From Lucifuga dentata (taxonomy: Eukaryota > Chordata > Actinopteri > Ophidiiformes > Bythitidae), in contig VXCM01002132.1 of assembly GCA_014773175.1 (NCBI GenBank), forward strand, positions 90,237-154,236: a stretch of DNA of 64,000 nt, read 5' to 3'. The notes below the pieces were generated by a model that saw only the letters and a program-made list of their open reading frames with translations, was not told where the DNA came from and did not search any database. Within the stretch, counting starts at the first letter, position 1. Every line of letters starts with the position of its first letter. Shown here in pieces: positions 53,695 to 64,000 of the stretch. The translations under genes were made by a program, and so were the position numbers.

Positions 53695-56600
53695 TCACTG
53701 CAAGGGGGAAGCCTTGGTTGGGATCATAATCCTGGAATCCATGTGCTGAATGAGGGGAACTGGAGAGAGGTGCAAAGACAAAGAATTTAGGATTGACTTA
53801 GTGTGTCCAGACAGCTGAAAATATATTTGTTAATAATTCATCTCAAGTCTACAAGTAAATAAAAAGTTCACTATCTTGTTACCAAAGACCAGTAAGATTT
53901 TAATGTCCTAATTAATTAAGGACATTTTCAGTCTGTTATTGCTAACAGATCTGTTTGAGAAGGGACTTTTTGTTGCTCACCTGTGTAATACACCACCTCA
54001 TGCCATCCCTCCTCCTGCCATGCAGCATTCCTTGTGTGTTCTCTGGACAGAAGGTCTTTGTAAGCTGCAGAAAACAGCAGATCACACGAACATTCACAGT
54101 GGGTCACTACACTTAGTTATTTTGCATGTATTGCATTTGTATGGTATTATTATGTACATTATTATATACATATAATTTTACAGCTACACTATAGGCCAGA
54201 AGTTTGAGGCCACCCCCAGATTTAAAAATAAAAAAAAAACATCAATACAGATGAGGATCTCAATGTTTTTTTTAGCGATTTACTGCACAGGAAATGACAA
54301 AAATGTATAAAATAAACGTAATTAATTAGTTTTCGTGAAGAATTTGTCAACAAGAGCACATTATGAAGCCACTATGGCTTAAGAAATGATTTTTAATGAA
54401 AGCATGCCCAGTCTGTATTAGTGCACTGGCACTCAAGTTGTGTTCCAACTCCCTTGCCTAAACTCCTTTGCTTATATGTTTTAACATTCCGTTCAATAGC
54501 TGCTGTCTGCCTTCTCCCAGATCATTTTGTGATTAACCTGCTGCACAGTCTGGTCATGCTATTGCTGTTGTTTAACATCACATAACATTACATAGGGGAG
54601 GGGGTGGCAGTAATGCTGCAGAGGTGTTGTTTGGGGGGACAGATCTGGAGACTTGGTCAAAGTTAAAGAAATTAAGAAGAAAGAGAATTACCATTCCTTC
54701 CTTCAAAGACACGCAATTCCATCTGGTTTATGAATTATTGGTCAAAATTTCATTCTTCAACAGGACAATGATCCAAAACATACATTAAAATTTTGCCAAA
54801 ATTACATCCATTCAAAAGAGAAGCAAAAGGTTTTGAGAATTATGACTTGGCCAGAGGGGGTTACTTCAACAAAATCAAAGTCTGAGCCTGAAATGACTTC
54901 AGAGTGCTTTTATGTTGACAAATTCTTCTTGAAAACTAATTTGTTACATTTATTTTACATATTTTATCATTTCCTGTTGAATAAATTGTAAAACAGTGTA
55001 TTGATGATTTTTTTTTTTTTAAAGCTGGGGGTGGCCTCAAACGTCTGGCCTGTAGTGTACCTGAGATGTGATCTTACCCCAGAGGTGATGCACCATATAC
55101 AGGTTACCAATCTGTGAGAAAAACCCTCCCACAGCTTCTCTGTTGAGCTGGCGTAAGCCGATGGCTCTGGCCCTGTACAGAATAACAACTGCAGTCACAA
55201 CAAGGGCCCAAACTCTAAGACATCATCTGAGCTCACACATCTGCACACATCTGTCTTATATTTGACTTGTATTTAAAGAGGTATTTCAACATCTTCTCTG
55301 AATTTATTTTGTTTGTTTTTAAATTGCGTAATTGGATTTAGCCTGTTATGCTAATGTAAGATACAGTAAAACTGTTTCCATGGTCAGGATTATCCATCCC
55401 AACATCACATCTAAACATTAATTGTAATGGATTGCTATAGTCCTATGCACATACTAGATCAACTATTCCGATTGTGGCCCAGTTGTGCAATAAGTGGCTA
55501 ATTAAAAGAAGCAGAAATATAAATGTAATAAATAATCAGATAATAATCATGGTAATTTTTAATCAAAAATTATTATTATTTTCTCCAGTCATAAGCAAGT
55601 CATATCTATTGTACTATGTGTGTAATGTTGACTGGAGGGAAACATTGAGGACAAAAACATTCTACACTATCTAATGGTTAGAAAGAGGGACTCAATAAAT
55701 GATCACCAAATATCTGCTACCAAGAAAATTATACAAAAGACAGGACTGTATAAAGCCCATCAAAGTAACGGAAACTTAAATACATACAATATGTAACACT
55801 GGCTTTATTGTTAGAGGCAAATATGTGGTGTCCAATGAAACAGATATGAAATAGACTAAGAGAATTCCAACACAGTGTCACTGAGGGAAAAAAATCTATG
55901 GAAAAGCTGTGCAGACAGGAAGGATGCGTCACTGTACTGCTGGGTCATTGTGGGCATTATTGCTGTAATATTTGTTTTCTGTTCAAATTTACAGTACAGT
56001 CTTATCTTTCAATTTGTTTCTTAAATCATTCAATTAGTCACAATCAAGTGCACTGGAGTAGCCGATAATGCTTGATGGCTCTGTCAGTCTCAGTGTGAAT
56101 CTTTCCAGATTCATTATGATACACACACATTCATGCACTCAAATTTGGACCCTCTGCACTTGGCTTTGGAGTATGAAAGTGCAGCTTTAAAATAGGACCT
56201 CTCTGCGGAATAGCTTATTAATGATAGTATGATGAGGGAGCTGGTGGTTTGAAGTAGTGCAACTGTTCTGTAACTACAGTTCAGTAATCCAAATGGAATC
56301 AATCTGCCTTACCAGTAATTACCCCACTCGATCATGGTTCCTGGCTGGACAAAATTAAAAACAATAATATCCATTATTACAATGTAAGAAATATAAATCA
56401 AAGCCATCAATAACAGATAATAGAATAACAGACATTAATATTCTACTTTCTTCTTCTTTCCAGGGTAAGCGTATTAACACAAATAAATGGCATCAATATA
56501 AAACAGGTATTTTATTATTGTGAAGATAATGCTTTAAAGTCTACACCCAAAGCCTAACGCAATCATTCTCTGGAGCTTAAAACAACAAAGATCCTCTCCT

Positions 56601-59600
56601 TTCTAAAATGTAATCTCAGTCTATGATGGTGGATAGTAGTCTGAATCATGTGTCATGTGAAGAGCTGATCTGCAGACAGTTTTGCCTTTGGGATAACACA
56701 TCAGTTAATCTGCAGGAGTTGGCATGAGATTTATAAAGCGTTATGAAAGACTAAGGCCACTTTTAAATTAATCTGTTCATCCGGTTCAAATTCTGTGTCA
56801 CTGGATTGCCAATGCAATCATGAGTATAAGGCTGAGGTAACTTTGAGATCACAGAAGCAAGAATGTGACTGGAGGGCTATCAGTTTTTAATTAGAAAATA
56901 TGGAGAAGAAACAGGGTTTTACACACTCCCCTGCTGCAACAACTACTGGGGAAATGACTGAAAGCTCTGATTACACACTGGAACGACTCAGATGTCGACT
57001 GTGTGTGTGTACTGGGAAAGCTCCCGTTGGTGAATGTGTGAAACTGTATGAAGTACGTCTCATATTTTACATTAGAAAAGTTCTGGGTCAAAGTTAAACA
57101 CCAGCAAAAGCACTGCAGGGTAGACGTGGCTATGCTGTTTCAACATTCCCTTCTGCTCAACTATGTCTGGTTCAAGGGCAAAAAAAAACTGGGTTCTGAT
57201 CATGTTTGGCCAAAGAAAAGGTATGGGAAGTGAAAGCCAAGTCAAGCCCTGTGTTAGGCTGGGCTCACATTTTGAGCCAAATCAAATACCTTGCATGTCA
57301 GCACTTCTCATGATAACAAAAAATCCACATCTGGTGCTTACCCTGAGCTGGTAGGACCTGAGCTCATAGATGTTGGGACCTTCTCTGGGTACAGGCTCAT
57401 TCCAGAAGCTGAACTCCAAAAGAAGCTGGTTCCTGCGAGACAACAGCATCTTACCCCGCTCCTTCCTGTACTCTGTGAACTCCTGCCAGTTAATGGACAT
57501 TAATCAGTGAGCTTTACTACCACTGACTACAGTACTACTTAACAGTTACAAGCATAATATTAAAGAATCAATCATGAGTGATATAAAGAAAATGCCTGTG
57601 AAAATGTTTTTTTTTTTACCTTGTTCTGCCTGAGTTTGTTCATCACCTCTGTAAGGGCTGGGTAACCTCCTCTATAGCGCCACAGATGAACTGGTGAAAA
57701 ACAGATCACTGATGAAACATCACGCAAACAATCTGAAGCAGAGTCAAATATTTCAAAGCTAAATCATCCAATAATTCTATTTTATGACCTATAATTCTCC
57801 TCCTTTCATGAGAGATTTGGCTTAATACAGGACAGGAAATAACTGTTGTTTTTTCCAATAAATTTAAATGTTCATGAAAATACATCCTGATGAGTTGTTG
57901 AGGATGATGTGTTGCTCATCAGCTGGTAACAAGACAACCATGAAAGCCAATATTGGCTCATCAGAATACACACACATCAGACGATAAGTACACAAAAATG
58001 ACTTTCAAGTACTTTTCATGGATCCCTGCCTTAATGTGTAATCCTCCATTTGAGATACTACTAAAGCATTAATTGTGGGGCAGCAATACACAAAATGGAT
58101 AATGAGAGGAATGGGAATCATGGATCCTCGACAACATTAAGGCTCATGTATATCATCCAGCTTCTCCAGAGCTCCACAGTTATGCGCCCTGTTTGGCTTG
58201 CCAGAGACAACTGGGTATGTGCCATGACATATTTATAATTCTGACTTAGTGATAGTATACCTGTATGTGTGGCTATCTGTGTAGAGTAGATAAACCTTTA
58301 TACTGAGGATGGCTGTGTGCTGATGCTAGTAATCCTACCAGCCTGATCCTGTTCTCCATACCAGGTATTCCAGGTGCCCACCAGCTCACAGGGGTAGTAC
58401 TTATCAGCATGGATGGAGGGCAAAACATCTTCACTGAGATTAATAAGAAACAACTTCATTTATCATAACATCAAATATAAAAATATAGCATTAATCCATT
58501 GTAACTTTTCCATTTGATATTACATTAAAATTTCAGCAATGTGTTATAAGCAGCATTACTGTATCTTAAACTAGAAATGCATAAAACCTCAATAGTAAGC
58601 ATTCATTTTCTGGTCATGTGTCTTCTATTTGCGTGACAAGTCCTACATTAGGAATGAATGCTAACTATAAATAGATGACCTCCATTCGTCTCAGGTATGC
58701 CAGCCTGTCAATCACATCACAGGAACAGACTATAAGGAATATTTTTACTACTCAACACGTTACTCAAACGACCAGATCTCATATTACTACTGTTCTTACT
58801 GCTGCTGATTTAAGAATAAACGATAACACTCACCAAAGTTTGTTGTATGCATCCAGGCACTCTGGCTTGACATTATGAACTGCAAAGAAAGTTTTAAAAC
58901 AAAGTCCTTATACATTGTGGATATCATGTTAAATTCCAAGGATAAATGTTGTGAAGGAAACTTACACTGAATTTTATATAAGTTGCTTTCCTCGTTTTTG
59001 GTCAGCAAGTTTGAATGTGCATCTTTCCTAGGGTCAACTTTCCTCACAAACAGAGACTTAAACCAGCTATCCTCTCTGTTTCTACTGTTTGATGCTGCAA
59101 AGCATCTGGAAATTAAAATAAGTCATGATGAAAAATTGGGTGAATTCATCCACAAAGTCCAGACTTTAATCAAATTAGACAGTCTGTCTTATCATGAGCA
59201 TAATATGATTGGAACTGTATCCTCCACATATACTCTTTATATTAATATAGACAGAGAAGCGTCATTGTTTAGGTTAAACAAGGGAAGTCAAATATACACT
59301 AAGAATGAAATATAAAAACTTCTGAAAAAATATGACATGGTAATAGTAATGTTATATATACAGTAATATAGAAGTCATAGCAGGGTCACATGCAGCATAA
59401 CGCCTGTCAGGATGAAATAATTCTGATATATCTACAGTTAAGCGCCAAATTGACCTTGAGCCTTTGTGATATTCAACACCAAGAAATTAAAGGAAAAGTA
59501 GATTATTTACAGTTTCATGAGCACAGTGGTGTAATCTTAGAATAAATAATTTAAGAATCCACATCAGACTTCAGCTTTAATTAAGGTGTTTGTAAGCTAA

Positions 59601-59838
59601 CGGAGAAGACCAGTCAGTGGCCATAATGGCTAGCTAGCCGGGACTCATCCTGGTCACTGCAGAGGGCTAAAACAAACCTGCTAACAAACACATCTGTTTA
59701 TCTACAGACATGTCAAGCTGAACATGCACACTGATGACTACCAGACCTGCTCCAAACCACCGCCTGTCCTGCCGAACGAACCCTGCTGTTAGCCTTAGAT
59801 AAGCCCCGGCTCACTTTCTGAAGGACTCCAGTCGCCAT
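53695..59838 (-). CDS. nipsnap2: Mitochondrial protein NIPSNAP2 (GBAS)
   Basis: Ten coding exons (+ coordinates): 59742-59838 (ATG at 59838), 58966-59094, 58834-58879, 58339-58433, 57620-57690, 57342-57482, 56313-56344, 55078-55172, 53981-54064 and 53695-53759. They total 855 bases, 284 residues (human 286). The basic start [19 protein letters not shown] suits a mitochondrial presequence. Then come [88 protein letters not shown] and [12 protein letters not shown] at the end. Two NIPSNAP (dimeric alpha-beta barrel) domains make up the body. NIPSNAP1/2 are matrix proteins that appear on damaged mitochondria and attract autophagy receptors. Exon 7 is only 32 bases. Intron 8 holds a Tc1 relic that ends 19 bases from exon 8. 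Confidence 0.96.
54185..55059 (+). mobile_element. Tc1-like transposon relic in nipsnap2 intron 8
   Basis: Inverted ends of about 34 bases, starting TACACTATAGGCCAGAAGTT and (inverted) TACACTACAGGCCAGACGTT, lie at 54185 and 55059. Between 54760 and 54860 a plus-strand frame reads [10 protein letters not shown], then SKEKQKVL and MTWPE. This is the conserved block of Tc1 transposases around the second catalytic Asp. At about 875 bases it is too short for the usual 1.2-1.6 kb element, so it is internally deleted and dead. Confidence 0.85.
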
Positions 59839-59939
59839 CTTCAATTGCTGTGATAGTTGCTGTTACCACAACTGACCGCCAGGTGGTGGTATAGCACCAT
59901 ACCACCTACCGGGACGGCTCCAGAATTGACCAATGTAAA

Positions 59940-59942
<3 letters not shown>

Positions 59943-59990
<48 letters not shown>
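59943..59990. repeat. (GA)24 microsatellite upstream of nipsnap2
   Basis: Forty-eight bases of pure GA lie about 105 bases upstream of the nipsnap2 start codon, probably at or near its promoter. On the gene strand it reads TC. Confidence 0.97.
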
Positions 59991-59994
<4 letters not shown>

Positions 59995-59999
59995 GTTTA

Positions 60000-62900
60000 A
60001 AATAGTGTTTATTATAGTTGACCAGAGGAGGGGAAAACACTGTTGCACAAATTAAAGCATCATAATTGTAACAACTGTAACACAATACCCTGTGAGTGTG
60101 AATTTAGGGGCTAAAAAAAAAAAAGAAAAAAAGCTAAACATAAACCTGGCTATAACACGTATACAAATTTAATTTATTCAATTACCACAAAACAATATAA
60201 CAGGATTCAGAGTGGTAAAACAACCAGTATATCTCTGATAGGAATACACTTACTGATTACATGAAACATAGTGCCCATAAGTCTAATATGGTGCTTTACT
60301 ACAAGACAAACTTAGGTTGATTGGTAAAAGTGGTCTAGTCCATAGCTTAACTCCTCAGACACTGACATTTCAGAGAGTTACATGAAATCAAATCAAACAG
60401 ACACCAAACTGCTGTGAGATTCACCTCTTCTTACCTTAACTTTGCCTTTTGATTGATTGATTGGTTTTGGCAAACAAGGAAAGGAAAGGAAAGGCAGGGC
60501 AAGAGAAGACAAGACAGGACAACACCTGTGGTCTGAAGCCTTCAGAAAGTGCGCGTAAGAAGTCAAGATTAGTGTCCAGTTGAACATGAATGATGAGCAG
60601 AGTGATTAGGTTGTAACCATGGAGAAACTCAGTACAGTTGAAACTGGTGTATTACTTGACAGAGTGATCATGAAGCTAACGGGAGCATATTGTTGAGGCT
60701 TTGGCTTTAGAAGGAAGAATGCTTACTACCACTGGAATTCAGCGAATGCTGCAGGGATTTATTTTAAGTTCAAAGACATGAATCATAAGGGAGTGTTTCT
60801 CACTGAGACATTTTTGAACAATAAAAGGCAAAATGTCTGGGAATTCAAAATATTATTGAATTAGCTGCAATGTTTTTTCATTTTAGAAATTCATGATAGA
60901 TTGTGTTCGGAAATGTTCATTTTTCATCTAAAAACATGGTTTGACTTATTTAGACAATTTCTAACTATTCTGTTTCATTGCATTCCAACTCCATTTATTA
61001 TGTATTTAAATGTTAGTCAACCTAACATTTGTAAGGACATAAAAACAAAGCTAACCTATAAGCCTTACTGGGAATTATGTTGGGATTTTATTGTTATTTG
61101 ACTTTTGTTCCTAATTATTTGTTGTTTGATTTAACAAAGCTCTGGTGAATTGTTGAATGGTACAGCAGGTGGTGCTATGAGCAGCACCTTACAGCAGGGT
61201 CAATCTTCCTGCATGGTAAGCTTCTACTATGTCCAGGGGAACTCTTCTGTTAAAAGCAGAATAAGTCAAAGAAAATCAATAGAATACAGTTCCAGGAATG
61301 TTAGTATTCATTTGTTTAACCTGATCTGTTTAATGAACTACTTGGAAGCAAAATTATTTTACAAAGAGCAAATTTTATTAATGGAAGAAGTGATCTCAGC
61401 TTTTTACATAGACCTCAAGTTTCACTGCAGCAGCTGGTCAAATACCTCATTTTTGTTATAATAAAATGCTGATTTTAGAAACACGTCACAATGTTATGTA
61501 CTTTCATTGCATGCACCACAGCGTAAATATAATTGATATAAGAACAAGTCACATCGTTAGTATTTGTTAACAGGAGCGCCTCTTTCCCAAACCTCAAACC
61601 TGAAGGCTCAGCTAAGACATGTTTTACTGAGATCATGATGTTGGGCTTTGTTGCAGTTTTAGCAACATAAGACATACAGTATATCAAATATACTACATAC
61701 TGTATGTGAGAGGGCAAACTTTTTTCTCTACTGGTATCTATTAAGTTTATACTGTCTGCCCACTTTGAGATGCAGGAAACCTGTCATTTCTAATCCTCTA
61801 TAGTAGTAGTATTTAAGTGACCTTAACTATAGTTAAGCACCTGAGGGAATAACCCTGCACAGATCCCCATCTAAAATATCTTTGTCATAATTTTCAAGTT
61901 ACTGTATTACATCTTGATCCCAGATAATATGTATGTGGCCCATCCTCCTTTTCTTTTATACTGATATTTACAATGTCACATCCTAATGTCATGATTCCTT
62001 TAATGCCTTGTTCCCCAAGTAAGACAAGTTCAGCTTTTGAAAGCAAAGCTGAACTTCTCTTACTTGCCTCTTTCAAGGTTCTTTGACGTTTGAAGTGAAT
62101 ATAACTGTGACTTTTGCCATCAACTATGGAACACCCTCTCTGGAGAAAAATTATTTTCATCTTTAAATTATATGTAAATATAATTATATAGACATATTTT
62201 ATATTTCTATCTTTTATACAGCTCATGAAACGCATTCTTCTTCTTTAGTACAAACACCTGTTGTTAAGACTAGTCTTGGTTTGCTTTAATGCAACTCTAA
62301 AATCACTTACAGTATCCTTACAGTAATCTTTGGATACAATCATTTCCTCTAACCCAGGTTGTGTAAGAAGAGCTGAAAACAGCTGATATGATTCCCACAC
62401 AAACAAACCAGAACAATCATGCATGCTATTTATCAGGGACTTTTTAGAAACAGGAAAAATGGTCTTTAACTAACTCTCTTGAACTCATATGAGTAAATTC
62501 TGTACTTTTTTGTTGTCTTTATATATCTTGGGTGGATCCTCAGCAAATTGGAAATCTAGCCAAATTATCTGTCTTTTCAGTCTCCCTCTCCTCTCTTTTA
62601 TTATCTTTGGCCTTATTATAGACATGCTTTCCATTAACAGCTCTCCAAGACATGCTGTTGGACTCATGAGGAAATGCTTTGCACTTACATACAGTCCATA
62701 CAGTCCATACAGTCTTCACTCTTTATCTTGCAGGCTCTGCAGTGAGTAGCTGCAGACGGTACTGCACACAGTGGCTCTAACATATTTATCATGTGTAATG
62801 TGAGTAGATTAATATCCTAGAACAGGTCTGTGCTTATATACTGTAGTTCAGTTCTGTAATACAAGCAGTAAAATTATCATTTCCAGAATTATCAGACAAT

Positions 62901-64000
62901 GTCCAATTAAAAAAATGTCCCAGAGTGATGAAAGAGATTGAGAGTTGAAACAAAGTGTATGTGGATGTGTGTGTGATATTGAAGAAGCAGACTACAATGA
63001 CTAATATCTCACTACAGCTTCAACTTTTTGTTGTAATAAAATCTAGCAAGACATGTCTTCCAAATGAGAAACCTTTCTGTATCTCTCTGTAGGCTCTCAA
63101 AATGATTATTTAACATTAAGATTCCAGTGACTTAAATTGATTTCAAGGACATCACAAGATGATGTCTTTTGTGGGAATATTTTGGCTTGATTAGTTTGGT
63201 TTGTACTGTATGCTGTTTATTATAAAATCTTTACTATGCTTTGTGCTATAGTGTGAGTTAAAATCAAAAAAGCATTTGTATTAAATTAATGCTCCATTGC
63301 CTTTGATTAAGGGCTGTAGATCTGGAGTTTGTCCTCTGGTAACGCACTGTGGTTACCCACTGTTGCTAGTAGTTAGGATGGGTTAAATATAGAGGACAAA
63401 TTCCCCACAGGGATCAATAAATTGTAAAGTATTAAGCGTTGTAATGGTTAGGATGAAAGTAAAAGCTATGGTGTGTGAAGCGAAAGTCTCTAAGTCTCTC
63501 AAACTGTGCTTTGGAGAGGTGAATGAAAAATGTTCTGTCATCTCCAAGCACTGAAATCCCAGAGCACAGCCAGTACAGGTGTAGACTTTATAGTATATAA
63601 CATTTACGGCCCCTGCTATTGGCCTTAAGAAACTTGCATGGTCACATATAATTTTCATGGAGAGTCGCTTTATGGTTCTTGCAGAGTTTAGGCACAGGAA
63701 GCAAGGAAAACTGCCTTCCACTTGCATTTGTGGGTCACCTCACCTGAGAACAAATTTTGACCATTTATGGAATTATGTCTGCTTTTCTCTACTGTGCATA
63801 ACCTCTTTTGGCTTTAGGTCTTTCCTGTGGATTTTTGAAACACTGTCCCATTTGCCAGTTATTCAGAGCCAGTGTAACTGCTGTTCTACTGCTTTGGAGT
63901 AGGCCAGCTGTACAAATTAATCCTTATAAGAGAGGGGATACTGTGCTAACAAAATTATTTTTCTTGTCTGTGGTGCATATAGGCGGGTGGGTGGGGGTGG
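60000..64000. other. Intergenic stretch to window end
   Basis: No exon, RNA gene or named transposon was recognised. There are short repeats such as three tandem ACAGTCCAT-like units near 62690-62715. Reading frames here are short and have no family resemblance or splice support. Confidence 0.55.

Overview
This window is nuclear DNA of a ray-finned (teleost) fish. It contains spliced vertebrate genes with GT-AG introns, whose joined exons keep frame, and fish-type repeats: Tc1 and mariner relics, a tRNA-derived SINE, MITE-like elements, and TC/GA/TTA/ATCT microsatellites. It also holds twelve single-N assembly junctions.

Layout. From 0.2 to 8.25 kb (minus strand) lies the 5' two thirds of ube4a, a ubiquitin ligase/E4 factor; its U-box end is off the left edge. 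From 11.2 to 25.3 kb (minus) is a complete BICD-family-like dynein cargo adaptor in ten coding exons. From 28.1 to 30.9 kb (plus) is fam98c. From 31.9 to 34.8 kb (plus) is chchd2, and from 36.6 to 42.0 kb (plus) is phkg1. From 43.3 to 46.8 kb (minus) is a decayed cct6a locus whose introns carry three H/ACA snoRNAs. From 48.1 to 52.4 kb (plus) is psph, and from 53.7 to 59.8 kb (minus) is nipsnap2. From 60 to 64 kb I see no gene.

The order and orientation chchd2 - phkg1 - (cct6a) - psph - nipsnap2 matches the human 7p11.2 block. sumf2, which sits between PHKG1 and CCT6A in human, was not found. ube4a, the BICDL gene and fam98c belong to other human regions, so the left half is joined differently in fish.

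Most notable region. Between phkg1 and psph, where human has CCT6A (host of SNORA15), the minus strand still shows recognisable cct6a exon fragments with stops, frameshifts and missing exons. Splice sites remain usable, and three of the four remaining introns each carry a full H/ACA snoRNA. All three snoRNAs share one 5' guide pocket that fits 18S rRNA around GUCUGGUUAAUUC, and their stems have changed by compensatory substitutions. The locus therefore looks like a chaperonin gene that lost its protein but was kept as a snoRNA host.

The genes do not form a pathway: they are ordinary housekeeping or tissue genes (ubiquitination, transport, mitochondria, glycogen breakdown, serine synthesis) with their own promoters. 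Exon boundaries below were placed by hand from splice consensus, reading frame and family similarity; every complete gene sums to a whole number of codons.
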